Positions 27,529 through 36,533 of a DNA stretch of 39,727 bases are shown here, one piece after another. Source of the stretch: Burkholderiales bacterium (GTDB lineage: Bacteria; Pseudomonadota; Gammaproteobacteria; Burkholderiales; Usitatibacteraceae). A program made the translations under genes and the position numbers. Below the pieces are notes generated by a model. It was not told where the DNA came from and did no database searches. It saw only the letters and a program-made list of their open reading frames with translations. Position 1 is the first letter of the stretch. Each line of letters opens with the position of its first letter. The stretch covers positions 1 through 39,727 of the forward strand of contig JANXWW010000407.1 of NCBI GenBank assembly GCA_025350945.1, read 5' to 3'.

Positions 27529-27675
27529 CGGATTCAGTTCTAAAATAAAGCAATATAAAAGTGATTCCAAGAGTAAATTAAGTATAGCTGCATTTACGCA
27601 ACCTGAAAAATTTGAAAGCAAGGACCGGAGTGCAGTCGAGGCTGCAAAAAGCAACAATGAAACCCTCGACGACAC
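27529..27675. promoter_or_regulatory. Divergent CDF/ada promoter region with possible Ada box
   Basis: A 147-bp gap. AAAATAAAGCAA at 27542-27553 resembles the A-rich AAAGCGCA-type Ada-binding box known from E. coli, on the strand reading toward ada. It is about 120 bp from the ada start, further than in E. coli, so the assignment is tentative. Confidence 0.3.
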
Positions 27676-28785
27676 ATGGGAATTTGCATCATGAATATTT
27701 TGCACAAACACACAGGCAATAACATTAACGATCAATCTGATTCGCGCTGGCAGGCCGTGCTCGGCCGCGATAAAGAATTTGATGGCGAATTTGTGTACGC
27801 GGTAAAGACCACTGGCGTATATTGCCGCGCATCGTGTCCGTCACGCGTGGCCAAGCGGGGTAATGTTGCGTTTTTTGACACCACTATCGACGCTCAGGCG
27901 GCAGGCTTTCGCGCGTGCAAACGTTGCAACCCGGATGGTGTGTCGCTTGAACATGCGCGCAATGCGGCTGTGAGTGCGGCCTGCGATTTTCTTAAAGCAA
28001 GCGCTGGCAATGTCGCCCTCGCAGCATTGGCAGAACATGCAGGCATGAGCGCGCATCACTTTCATCGCGTGTTCAAATCGGTTACAGGCGTGACCCCCAA
28101 GGCGTATCAAAAAACGATTCAACAATCGCGCATCACCGCAGCGCTCAGTAAAAACAAAACGGTGACTGACGCGATTTACGATGCGGGATTTAATTCGTCA
28201 GGCCGCTTCTACGAAAATGCAGAAACAATACTGGGAATGACGCCAGGCAGCTATAAAAGCGGCGGTAAAAATGAAGACATCCGCTATGCGGCGGAGCCAT
28301 GCGCACTCGGTGTGATCATGGTTGCAGCCACACCGCGCGGCGTATGTGCCATTGAATTCGGCGATTCGGCGCACGATCTTGTTGAACGATTACGGACACG
28401 TTTTCCACTCGCCCATTTTCAGCCCGCCGATGAAATTTTCAAAACATGGTTAGGCAAAATTCTGGAATTTATTGATCATCCCGGCAAACAACCGCGCGGC
28501 TTGCTCGATTTACCAATCGATATTCAAGGCACCGTATTTCAGCAGCGAGTGTGGAGAGCATTACGCGATATTCCAGCGGGTGCTACATTAAGCTACAGTG
28601 AAGTCGCGCAAAAAATTGGCAAGCCCAAAGCCGTGCGTGCGGTGGCGAGTGCCTGTGCTGGGAATTCAATTGCGGTACTCATTCCGTGTCATCGCGTGGT
28701 GCGATCCAACGGTGAATTATCGGGCTATCGGTGGGGAATTGCGCGCAAGGCGGAATTGTTGAAACGCGAAGTAAAGAAAGATTGA
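27676..28785 (+). CDS. ada: Ada: methylation-responsive regulator and O6-methylguanine-DNA methyltransferase
   Basis: A 369-residue bifunctional protein. The N-terminal zinc domain begins with 'WQAVLGRDKEFDGEFVYAVKTTGVYCRASCPSR', holding the methylphosphotriester acceptor Cys50 and its zinc partners, including 'ACKRCNPDG'. An AraC-type helix-turn-helix follows (about 110-190, 'VALAALAEHAGMSAHHFHRVFK'). The C-terminal methyltransferase domain contains active-site Cys338 in 'IPCHRVVRSNG' and 'GYRWGIARKAELL'. All catalytic residues are present. Methylation of the N-terminal Cys turns Ada into an activator of its own operon, while the C-terminal Cys repairs O6-methylguanine. The ATG at 27691 is an alternative start five codons in. 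The stop overlaps the likely TTG start of alkA. Confidence 0.96.
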   Translation: MGICIMNILHKHTGNNINDQSDSRWQAVLGRDKEFDGEFVYAVKTTGVYCRASCPSRVAKRGNVAFFDTTIDAQAAGFRACKRCNPDGVSLEHARNAAVSAACDFLKASAGNVALAALAEHAGMSAHHFHRVFKSVTGVTPKAYQKTIQQSRITAALSKNKTVTDAIYDAGFNSSGRFYENAETILGMTPGSYKSGGKNEDIRYAAEPCALGVIMVAATPRGVCAIEFGDSAHDLVERLRTRFPLAHFQPADEIFKTWLGKILEFIDHPGKQPRGLLDLPIDIQGTVFQQRVWRALRDIPAGATLSYSEVAQKIGKPKAVRAVASACAGNSIAVLIPCHRVVRSNGELSGYRWGIARKAELLKREVKKD

Positions 28786-29690
28786 AAAACATCAAACCCA
28801 TCACATTAATGTTCACCCTCGATTTGCCGAAGCGCTATCGCGCAGAAGACATCCTCAATTTTCACGCGCGCGATCCCGCACAACTGGCTGAGCGCATTAC
28901 CAGTAACAGGATTGCAAAAGCGGTCGTTATTCATGGGGATCCCAAGCTCATTGATGTCTCATTGCATGCAGAAGCGGCTCACTGCACAGTGCAAACAGGT
29001 GACAAGAATTTCTCACCGGCAATTGCACAATCCATGGTCAGCGGCCTGCTCGGACTCACGATTCCATCTGAAAAATTCGAACAGAAGATGCAGAAAAATT
29101 TGCTGCTGGGGCCGTTGATAAAACTGCAAAGAGGGCTCTGCATTCCGCAAGCGGCAACACCGTTTGAAGCGCTCACCTGGGCCATTATCGGGCAGCAAAT
29201 TAATTTAAGATTTGCGATTCAGCTACGCCATACTTTTATCAAGCTCGCGCAAATCCATCACTCAAGCGGACTCATGTGCTATCCCGATGCTGCGGCGGTG
29301 CGCGCATTCAGCAGCGAACAACTCGGCGCGTATAAATTCTCGCGCGCTAAGGCAGAGACGCTTATTCGCGTCGCCAATAAAGTCATGGATGGCACATTGC
29401 CACTGGATCAATGGCAGCTAAATGCGCATCCCGCAGATGAAATTGAAGCTGCGCTACTGAACGTAAAAGGCATTGGGCCATGGACGGCGCACTATACGCT
29501 GATGCGTGGATTTGGCATTGCCGATTGCTCGCTGCATGGCGATGTCGCGGTTCGCCGTGCATTGGCAAGATTACGCGGCGATAATGCTGCGCCGACCATC
29601 AAGCAGGCACAAACAATGTTGGCAAAGTTCGCACCCTATCGCTCGCTGGCTGCCGCGCACTTGTGGGCCAGTTTGAAAATAAACGCGTGA
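28782..29690 (+). CDS. alkA: AlkA-type DNA-3-methyladenine glycosylase II
   Basis: 302 residues from a TTG at 28782, whose codon overlaps the ada stop (TTGA) and lies just after GAAGTAAAGAAAG. The ATG at 28809 is a good alternative, and an upstream ATG at 28731 would overlap ada by 55 bp. An N-terminal AlkA_N-like half ('FTLDLPKRYRAEDILNFHARD') is followed by the HhH-GPD domain: 'PFEALTWAIIGQQINLRFA', hairpin 'LNVKGIGPWTAHYTLMRGFG', and catalytic Asp254 in 'LHGDVAVRRAL'. The enzyme removes alkylated purines from DNA. It is the second gene of an ada-alkA-alkB operon, so induction by methylated Ada is expected. Confidence 0.93.
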   Translation: MKNIKPITLMFTLDLPKRYRAEDILNFHARDPAQLAERITSNRIAKAVVIHGDPKLIDVSLHAEAAHCTVQTGDKNFSPAIAQSMVSGLLGLTIPSEKFEQKMQKNLLLGPLIKLQRGLCIPQAATPFEALTWAIIGQQINLRFAIQLRHTFIKLAQIHHSSGLMCYPDAAAVRAFSSEQLGAYKFSRAKAETLIRVANKVMDGTLPLDQWQLNAHPADEIEAALLNVKGIGPWTAHYTLMRGFGIADCSLHGDVAVRRALARLRGDNAAPTIKQAQTMLAKFAPYRSLAAAHLWASLKINA

Positions 29691-29697
29691 TAAACAC

Positions 29698-30366
29698 ATG
29701 AACAAATCCGAAAAATCAATTCAGCCATCGCTTTTTGTCAGCGACGATATTCAGGCGACAGCTCGTGAGGATTTACCTGAAGGTGTTGCGCTGATTCATC
29801 ACGCATTCGATTCCTCAGCCATGCTGGATGCCGTCAACACGGTGATTGAAGCTGCGCCTCTTCGCCATATGGAAACGCCCGGCGGCAGCCGCATGTCGGT
29901 CGCCATGAGCAACTGCGGCAGCTTAGGCTGGGTGAGCGCGCGCGGGGGCTATGCGTACTCGCACATTGATCCCAAAACGGGACTAGCATGGCCTGCCATG
30001 CCCGCGTTATTGCGCGAAACGGCGACCGCATTGGCCAAGCGCGCAGGCTATCCACATTTCGCGCCCGATGCATGCCTGATTAATCGCTACGAAGCTGGCG
30101 CACAAATGGGCCTGCATCAAGATCGTGATGAGAAAGATTTCTCACAGCCGATTGCGTCGTTGTCAATCGGGTTGCCCGCAAAATTTATTATCGGTGGATT
30201 AAAGCGAAGGGATGCCGTGCGATCCATTGATCTTAACGATGGCGACGCCATCATCTTCGGTAGCGCGGCGCGTTTGCTGTTTCATGGCGTGCGGCCACTG
30301 AAAGCAGGCCATCACGCGCTCACCAGCGATACGCGAATCAATTTGACATTCAGAGTGGCTCGCTAA
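29698..30366 (+). CDS. alkB: AlkB, 2-oxoglutarate/Fe(II)-dependent DNA dealkylase
   Basis: A 222-residue enzyme of the E. coli size. Iron ligands are His140 and Asp142 ('LHQDRDE') and His196 ('LLFHGVRPL'). The 2-oxoglutarate/substrate Arg pair is in the terminal 'TRINLTFRVAR', and 'CLINRYEAGAQMGLHQD' is the family hallmark. It oxidatively demethylates 1-methyladenine and 3-methylcytosine. It starts 7 bp after the alkA stop and completes a compact alkylation-repair operon. Its last 4 bp overlap the end of the convergent EamA transporter gene, so there is no room for a terminator between the two. Confidence 0.96.
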   Translation: MNKSEKSIQPSLFVSDDIQATAREDLPEGVALIHHAFDSSAMLDAVNTVIEAAPLRHMETPGGSRMSVAMSNCGSLGWVSARGGYAYSHIDPKTGLAWPAMPALLRETATALAKRAGYPHFAPDACLINRYEAGAQMGLHQDRDEKDFSQPIASLSIGLPAKFIIGGLKRRDAVRSIDLNDGDAIIFGSAARLLFHGVRPLKAGHHALTSDTRINLTFRVAR

Positions 30367-31430
30367 GATTTCTCGTGATGCTGATGATGGGCGTCGGGAA
30401 AGTGGGCATGTGAATGCGTTACCGGCTCATGAAGATGTCGGTGCGAATGCGCCACTCCTGAAGCTATCGGTGTGTCGTGTGCGTGCTGGTGATGCGCGTC
30501 GTGCTCGTGATGATGTTCGTGCTCTAGCCTCTCGTGGTCGTGTAGGTGTTCATGGGTTTCGGTCAGGTGCAGCCACACGCCCGCCGCCATGAGCGCACCC
30601 GCAATCGCCAACTCAATGGTCATCGGCTCACCCAGCCCCACGACAGCAATCGCCGCACCGGCAAACGGTGCAGTTGAAAAATAAGCACCGGTGCGTGCGG
30701 TGCCGAGATGCCGCAGCGCCACCACAAACAGCATCAGGCTGAGGCCATAACTCATTAGACCGACGAGCGCCGCCGCGATTACGGTCGGTATCGATGGCAG
30801 CGTGGCACCAAGCGCCAACGCGATAACGGTATTGGTAGCGCCCGCCACCAAGCCTTTGGTCATGGCGATAAATGATGAATCCAGTAGTGCAACTTTACGC
30901 GTCAGATTGTTATCAATTGCCCAGAACAGGCACGCGCCCACGACGGCGAACGACGGCGTAACGGCACCAAAACTCATCTCTTTCGGCCATGACAACACCG
31001 ATGCACCCGCCACGATCAGCACCATGCCAAGCGCAATGCGTCGGTCAAAATTTTCCCGAAATACAAACCATGCGATCAGCGCAGTCAACACGCCCTCCGC
31101 ATTCAATAGCAACGATGCACCCGATGCCGGCATATTCACCAGGCCCCACATCAACAGCGCGGGCGCTATCATGCCGCCAGCGACAACAGCACCTCCAAGC
31201 CAGCCGATCTCGGCGAAACTCATGCCGCTTGTTTTAGTACGACGAAGCAAACGCCAGATAAACAAACCGCTGCCAGAACCCAAATACAAAAGCCCCGCGA
31301 GCAGCCACGGACTCACCGGACCCAGCAAAAGCTTTGCGAATGGCGTACCCGCACCGAACAAAAGTGCCGCACCGAGTGAGGCAAAGATGCCGGGGTTACT
31401 GCGCCAAAATTTCAGTACGTTTGTGTTCAT
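30363..31430 (-). CDS. EamA (DMT superfamily) transporter with long His-rich tail
   Basis: A 355-residue protein. Residues ~13-288 form ten membrane helices in two EamA repeats ('GASLLLNAEGVLTALIAWFVFRENFDRRIALGM' in the first, 'GLSLMLFVVALRHLGTARTGAYFSTAPF' in the second). This is the usual drug/metabolite transporter fold, and its substrate is unknown. Residues 289-355 are an extra tail with 24 His in 67 residues, mixed with Asp and Glu. That is not typical of EamA proteins and suggests metal binding. Together with the neighbouring CDF and czc genes it points to a metal-linked role, but this is inference. The gene converges on alkB with a 4-bp overlap. Confidence 0.88.
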   Translation of the reverse strand: MNTNVLKFWRSNPGIFASLGAALLFGAGTPFAKLLLGPVSPWLLAGLLYLGSGSGLFIWRLLRRTKTSGMSFAEIGWLGGAVVAGGMIAPALLMWGLVNMPASGASLLLNAEGVLTALIAWFVFRENFDRRIALGMVLIVAGASVLSWPKEMSFGAVTPSFAVVGACLFWAIDNNLTRKVALLDSSFIAMTKGLVAGATNTVIALALGATLPSIPTVIAAALVGLMSYGLSLMLFVVALRHLGTARTGAYFSTAPFAGAAIAVVGLGEPMTIELAIAGALMAAGVWLHLTETHEHLHDHERLEHEHHHEHDAHHQHAHDTPIASGVAHSHRHLHEPVTHSHAHFPDAHHQHHEKS

Positions 31431-31561
31431 ATTCAGCGCTTATTCAGCACTCTCCGCTACAAAATTAAATACCAAGATCGCCATTTGGCGAGCGCTTTGA
31501 GATGATACTGCTTTGAGACGACCGCCAATGCTAGAGTTTGCAACCGTAAGAAAGAGAGAAA

Positions 31562-31882
31562 TCACGGTACAAATACACGCACCGTCTTCGTCGCTTTCCC
31601 GACCATCGTCACCACGGCCGTTACTTTGGTACCCGATTTTACGTTGAATGTTCCCTTAGCTTCGAGCTTGTTTTCACTTGCGGGCGCGAGCATTGTTCCG
31701 CTCTTTTCAACACCATTAAGAAAGCTCACTTTCGCGATGGCACCTTTCACGTCAACCTTCTTGCCGTGGTCTTCAATATAAATTGCTACGCTGTCAGGCT
31801 TTGCCACAACTTCATACTGAATTTCACTCACCTCTTGTACGATGCCACTGTGCTTGGGTTTGATTTGGCACCACCAACTCAT
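31562..31882 (-). CDS. czc-associated accessory protein, apparently without its signal peptide
   Basis: A 106-residue frame. From 'KPKHSGIVQEVSEIQYEVVAKPD' onward it matches, from memory, the small periplasmic beta-rich proteins often found at the end of czc/cus operons ('VYIEDHGKKVDV'-type strand, 'KLEAKGTFNV', then 'GTKVTAVVTMVGKATKTVRV'). Those normally begin with a signal peptide. Here the only residues before the conserved part are MSWWCQI, encoded in a different frame of the czcA 3' end; the two frames overlap by 59 bp (31824-31882). Without an export signal the protein may stay in the cytoplasm or be a remnant. A deletion fusing the two genes, or an assembly error, is the simplest explanation. 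Confidence 0.6.
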   Translation of the reverse strand: MSWWCQIKPKHSGIVQEVSEIQYEVVAKPDSVAIYIEDHGKKVDVKGAIAKVSFLNGVEKSGTMLAPASENKLEAKGTFNVKSGTKVTAVVTMVGKATKTVRVFVP

Positions 31883-34800
31883 CTGGACGATGCGTCATTC
31901 GATACAGCAGCGGCAGCACCAGCAACGTGAGTAATGTGGAAGATAAAATTCCACCGATCACCACCGTCGCCAGGGGTCGCTGCACTTCCGCGCCGGTGCC
32001 CGTCGCGAGCGCCATGGGAATAAAGCCCAACGACGCCACCAGTGCGGTCATCAAGACTGGGCGCAACCTTGTAAGCGCGCCGGTGTTGATCGCCTCATCA
32101 AGCGGCATGCCCGCTTCGCGCAGGCTGCGGATAGTCGAAACCATCACCAGACCATTGAGCACCGCCACACCGCTAAGCGCGATAAAACCGATGGCTGCAG
32201 AGATCGATAATGGAATACCGCGCAGCCACAGTGCGACAATGCCGCCGGTTAGCGCAAACGCAATGCCCGTGAACACTAGCAAGCCATCTTTGATGTTGCC
32301 AAACATGGTGAACAACAGCCCAAACACCAGCAACAGTTCAACGGGAACGACAATTTTTAGCCGCTGCTGCGCGGACTGAAGCTGCTCAAACGTGCCACCC
32401 CAAGTCGTCCAATAACCGGTCGGCACTTTCACTTGTTGATCGAGTTTTTGTTGCGCTTCGGCGACGAATGAGCCGATGTCGCGCTCACGCACATTGGCGG
32501 TCACGACCACGCGGCGCTTGCCGTTTTCGCGACTGATCTGATTCGGGCCGGGTGCCATATCAAATTTCGCCACATCGCCCAACTGCACATAGCCTGCGCT
32601 TTTCATCACCTCGGTCATCGGCAAGCGAATCGGGATGCGCTTCATCGCATCTATATCAGTGCGCAGATTTTCGGGAAGACGCACGATCACATCAAAACGC
32701 CGATCACCCTGAAACACCGATCCCGATTCGCGCCCGCCTACGGCAATTGTCAGCACATCCTGCACATCATGTACATTCAGCCCCAGCCGCGCAATTTTCG
32801 CGCGATCAATGTTGACCGTCAGCATCGGCAGCCCCGTGGTTTGTTCCACTTTCACATCCGCTGCACCCTGAATTTGCATCAACACCTTTGAAATTTGCTC
32901 GGCGGTTTCGTTCATCACATCCATATCATCGCCAAAAACTTTCACCGCAACATCACTGCGTACGCCTGAAATCAACTCGTTAAAACGCATTTGAACGGGC
33001 TGCGTAAATTCGTAGCTGTTACCCGGAATTTTTTGCACACTTGCTTCAATCGCTGCCACCAGATTTTCTTTTGTGCGCGCGGGATCGGGCCATTCGCTGC
33101 GCTGTTTTAACATCACAAAGTTATCCGCCACGCTGGGTGGCATGGGATCGGTGGCCACTTCAGCAGTACCCATTTTGGCAAAAACCCTCTCAACCTCCGG
33201 AAACGCCTTCACTGTTTTCTCAAGGCGAGCCTGCATCTCTATAGCTTGCGTCAAGCTGGTGCCGGGGATGCGCAACGCGTGCAGCGCAATATCATGTTCA
33301 TCTAGATTGGGCACAAATTCGCTGCCCATACGCGTTGCCAATAAGCCGCTGAGTACGATGGACACAATCGCTGCTGTCAGCACAATCGGTTTATTGAGAA
33401 GCGCCCAATTGAGCATCGGCTGATAGCCGCGCTTAGCCCATGACATCAGGCGATTTTCTTTTTCGCTAACCCGCTCACCAATGAAAAGTGCAATCGCCGC
33501 TGGAATAAAGGTCACCGACAAAATCATCGCGCCGAGTAACGCTACGACAACCGTAAACGCCATCGGGTGAAACATTTTTCCTTCCACACCCGTGAGCGTG
33601 AAGATCGGCAGATACACCACCATGATGATGAGCTGGCCGTAGATGAGTGGTCGGCGTACTTCGCGCGCGGCTTCAAACACTTCATGAAATCGCTCCGTGT
33701 GTGTGAGTGTGCGCCGGAAATATGCTTGGGCATGGGCCAATCGCCGAACGCAATTCTCCACAATCACCACTGCGCCGTCGATGATGATGCCGAAATCGAG
33801 CGCCCCCAAGCTCATCAAATTAGCACTTACTTTATTGCTGACCATACCCGTGAACGTGAATAGCATCGACAGCGGAATAACCATCGCCGTGATGATGGCC
33901 GCGCGAATATTTCCCAAAAACAGAAACAAAATTGCGATTACCAAAATCGCACCTTCGATTAAGTTTTTCTTCACCGTATAAATGGCTTTATCGATAAGAA
34001 TCGTGCGGTCATAGACTGTTTGTGCGATTACGCCAGCGGGTAGAGTGCGGTTAATTTCCCGCATTTTTTTATCAACCGCGACCGATACCGTGCGACTGTT
34101 TTCACCCAGCAACATAAACACTGTGCCCAGCACCACCTCACGTCCGTTTTCGGTGGCCGCACCGGTGCGCAATTCTTTGCCAATCAACACATCCGCAATA
34201 TCTTTTATTTTTACCGGGACACCTTGCGGGGCCGACACCACAATATTGCCAATATCTTCAATACTCGAAACCTGGCCCGGTGCACGAATCAGATATTGTT
34301 CGCCTCGCCGCTCAATGTAGCCCGCACCGACGTTGCCGTTATTGCGTTCTAATGCGCTCACCACATCGGACAGCGATAGCCCATAAGCGACTAAACGATC
34401 CGGAAAAGGGGCGACCTGATATTCCTTCGCGAAGCCACCAATGGTATTGATTTCCGTCACGCCGCGCACATTGCGCAGTTGCGGCTTGATAATCCAGTCC
34501 TGAATTTCGCGCAAGTCAGTTGGCGTGTACGGCGTACCGTCTGGCTTGAGCGCACCTTCTTTGCTCTCAACCGTCCACATATAAATTTCGCCGAGCCCGG
34601 TTGCGATTGGGCCGAGCTTAGGCACGACACCGCCGGGCAATTTTTCCTTGGCTTCCTGAATACGTTCGTTGACAAGCTGCCGCGCAAAGTAAATGTTGGT
34701 ACCCTCTTCAAACACGACCGTCACTTGCGACAAACCATAACGCGACAGTGATCGTGTTTCCGATAATTTCGGCAGGCCCGCCATCGCCGTTTCAATCGGG

Positions 34801-35000
34801 TAAGTGATGCGCTGTTCGGACTCCAGCGGCGAATAACCGGGCGCGGCAGTATTGATTTGCACCTGAACATTGGTGATGTCGGGCACGGCATCAATCGGCA
34901 GGCGCTGATAGTTGTACAGGCCAAGCGCTGCCATGCCGAACACGACGAGCATAATCGCCCATCGCTGCTGAATAGAAAATTTCAGAATTTTTTCAAGCAT
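31824..35000 (-). CDS. czcA: Heavy-metal RND efflux pump (CzcA family)
   Basis: A 1058-residue inner-membrane pump with the standard RND layout: 12 membrane helices and two large periplasmic loops. The start is typical of heavy-metal RNDs ('LPIDAVPDITNVQVQINT'). Membrane helix IV carries DFGIIIDGAVVIVEN (about 402-416), which fits the HME1/2 signature DFGx3DGAx3VEN associated with Co2+, Zn2+, Cd2+ or Ni2+ rather than the Cu/Ag type. It uses the proton gradient to drive ions through CzcB and CzcC. The start is 9 bp from the czcB stop. The last ~20 residues ('PDELVVPNQTQAQWHRTRGE') come from the shifted frame of the next gene and probably replace the native C-terminus. Confidence 0.95.
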   Translation of the reverse strand: MLEKILKFSIQQRWAIMLVVFGMAALGLYNYQRLPIDAVPDITNVQVQINTAAPGYSPLESEQRITYPIETAMAGLPKLSETRSLSRYGLSQVTVVFEEGTNIYFARQLVNERIQEAKEKLPGGVVPKLGPIATGLGEIYMWTVESKEGALKPDGTPYTPTDLREIQDWIIKPQLRNVRGVTEINTIGGFAKEYQVAPFPDRLVAYGLSLSDVVSALERNNGNVGAGYIERRGEQYLIRAPGQVSSIEDIGNIVVSAPQGVPVKIKDIADVLIGKELRTGAATENGREVVLGTVFMLLGENSRTVSVAVDKKMREINRTLPAGVIAQTVYDRTILIDKAIYTVKKNLIEGAILVIAILFLFLGNIRAAIITAMVIPLSMLFTFTGMVSNKVSANLMSLGALDFGIIIDGAVVIVENCVRRLAHAQAYFRRTLTHTERFHEVFEAAREVRRPLIYGQLIIMVVYLPIFTLTGVEGKMFHPMAFTVVVALLGAMILSVTFIPAAIALFIGERVSEKENRLMSWAKRGYQPMLNWALLNKPIVLTAAIVSIVLSGLLATRMGSEFVPNLDEHDIALHALRIPGTSLTQAIEMQARLEKTVKAFPEVERVFAKMGTAEVATDPMPPSVADNFVMLKQRSEWPDPARTKENLVAAIEASVQKIPGNSYEFTQPVQMRFNELISGVRSDVAVKVFGDDMDVMNETAEQISKVLMQIQGAADVKVEQTTGLPMLTVNIDRAKIARLGLNVHDVQDVLTIAVGGRESGSVFQGDRRFDVIVRLPENLRTDIDAMKRIPIRLPMTEVMKSAGYVQLGDVAKFDMAPGPNQISRENGKRRVVVTANVRERDIGSFVAEAQQKLDQQVKVPTGYWTTWGGTFEQLQSAQQRLKIVVPVELLLVFGLLFTMFGNIKDGLLVFTGIAFALTGGIVALWLRGIPLSISAAIGFIALSGVAVLNGLVMVSTIRSLREAGMPLDEAINTGALTRLRPVLMTALVASLGFIPMALATGTGAEVQRPLATVVIGGILSSTLLTLLVLPLLYRMTHRPDELVVPNQTQAQWHRTRGE

Positions 35001-35009
35001 TTTCAGTCC

Positions 35010-36530
35010 TTAATGATCGTGACTGGCACCAGCTTTGCCGATGTCTGCCTTGATAACGTAGCTATTGCGCGCCGCATATTTCTCGCCTGCGCTCAAGCCT
35101 TTGAGCACCTCAACCATCATGCCGTCGCTGCGCCCCAGCTTGAGCGGTCGCGCTTCGAATGCGTTGTCGTAGCGGCCAAACACCACCGATGAATCACGCA
35201 ATGTCTGAATGGCATCGGCGGAAACGGCGACAGGTACTTCTGACTCAGCCGATTCCACTTCGATATTGACTGGCAAGCCGGGACGCCACGCGCTGTTCGG
35301 ATTGGGCAGCACCACGCGTGCCTTTGCCGTGCGGGTTTGCTCTCCCGCCAGCGCACCAACGTATGAGATCACGCCGCTCGCATCGCCAGCGAATTCAGCC
35401 GACTTCACCGTGACTTTCTGCCCGACGCGAATCACGTTCATGTCCTTCGCATAGACCGTCATCTCGGCCCATACGCTAGTCAGATCCGCAAGCGTGAAAA
35501 TGTTGGCATCCTCTTTAATCGCCTGACCCACAGAAAGACTTTTCTCTACAATCGTGCCGCTGATCGGTGCACGAATTTCGTATCGGGTGAGATTGCCACT
35601 ACTGGCGGGCAGACCACCGATTGAGCTGAGTTTTTGTTGCGTGCTGCGCACAGTAATCTCGGCCTCATTCATGGCGTTACGTGCCTGCAAAAAGTCCTGC
35701 TCGGCTGAAATTTTGCCTTCAAATAATTTTTTCTCACGCTCATACGTTGTCTCAGCCAACGCCAGGCGCTTTTGTGCAGCCAGCAATTCGCCGCGCTGAT
35801 CGGCCAGCGTCGGACTGAATATCACCGCCAGCACTTGCCCTTTTTTTACGACATCTCCCGCATTCGCATTCGCGACTTCGACGATGCCCGCGAGACGCGG
35901 CACAATCAGCACCGTGCGGTCGCCATTGAGTTTGATGTCGCCAATCAATTGCAGCGAAGATTTAATTTTGGCCGCACCAGCCGATTTAATTTCGATGTCC
36001 GCCTCTTTCACTTGCGCCTCCGTCATCGCGACGCGCGCTTCTTCCTGTGAGTAGGCAAACCGATGCGTCTTGCCTTCACGTTGTGCGGCGACGGTTACTT
36101 CAAAAGAGTGTGGCTCTTCGATGACGGCGTTGCCTTTCAAATAATCGGCGACCTTGGTGAATTGAATTTGTTGTGGATCGCGCCCCAATCGTTCAAGCGT
36201 GATAGTGGCCGTCGTCCCAGCAGGATCAACCCGCTTTCCCTTGGTGTACGTGTAAAGCCGGAACTCCGGCTCGACGCCAGTCTCAAAAATAGTGACCTCC
36301 AAGCCGAAATCACCATCAGTAAATAATTTGCCCCCGCGCAGGCCTTTTTGCGCTTCACCTGCGGCGTGAGCGTCTCCAGCCCGGTGCTCCGCATGCGCTG
36401 CCCCCGCACCGTGGCCGTGGTCATCACCTGCTGGCTTCGCGCGATTCATGCCGAGGATGAGTGCTGCTGCGATGGCACCGATGATAACAATGGCAGCGAT
36501 AACAATGGTTTGTTTACGTTTCATATTCAT
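35010..36530 (-). CDS. czcB: Periplasmic adaptor (membrane fusion protein) of the metal efflux pump
   Basis: A 506-residue protein with one N-terminal membrane anchor (about 6-27), then a His-rich segment ('DDHGHGAGAAHAEH') that probably binds metal in the periplasm. An N-terminal extension domain typical of CzcB ('GGKLFTDGDFGLEVTIFE') is followed by the biotinyl-lipoyl-like half motifs ('GDVVKKGQVLAVIFSP' and 'GTIVEKSLSVGQAIKE') flanking an alpha-hairpin (about 235-300), then the beta-barrel and membrane-proximal domains. It ends in 'GASHDH', another possible metal site. It bridges CzcA and the outer-membrane channel. Met1 or Met3 may be the start. Only 3 bp separates it from czcC. Confidence 0.93.
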   Translation of the reverse strand: MNMKRKQTIVIAAIVIIGAIAAALILGMNRAKPAGDDHGHGAGAAHAEHRAGDAHAAGEAQKGLRGGKLFTDGDFGLEVTIFETGVEPEFRLYTYTKGKRVDPAGTTATITLERLGRDPQQIQFTKVADYLKGNAVIEEPHSFEVTVAAQREGKTHRFAYSQEEARVAMTEAQVKEADIEIKSAGAAKIKSSLQLIGDIKLNGDRTVLIVPRLAGIVEVANANAGDVVKKGQVLAVIFSPTLADQRGELLAAQKRLALAETTYEREKKLFEGKISAEQDFLQARNAMNEAEITVRSTQQKLSSIGGLPASSGNLTRYEIRAPISGTIVEKSLSVGQAIKEDANIFTLADLTSVWAEMTVYAKDMNVIRVGQKVTVKSAEFAGDASGVISYVGALAGEQTRTAKARVVLPNPNSAWRPGLPVNIEVESAESEVPVAVSADAIQTLRDSSVVFGRYDNAFEARPLKLGRSDGMMVEVLKGLSAGEKYAARNSYVIKADIGKAGASHDH

Positions 36531-36533
36531 GTC

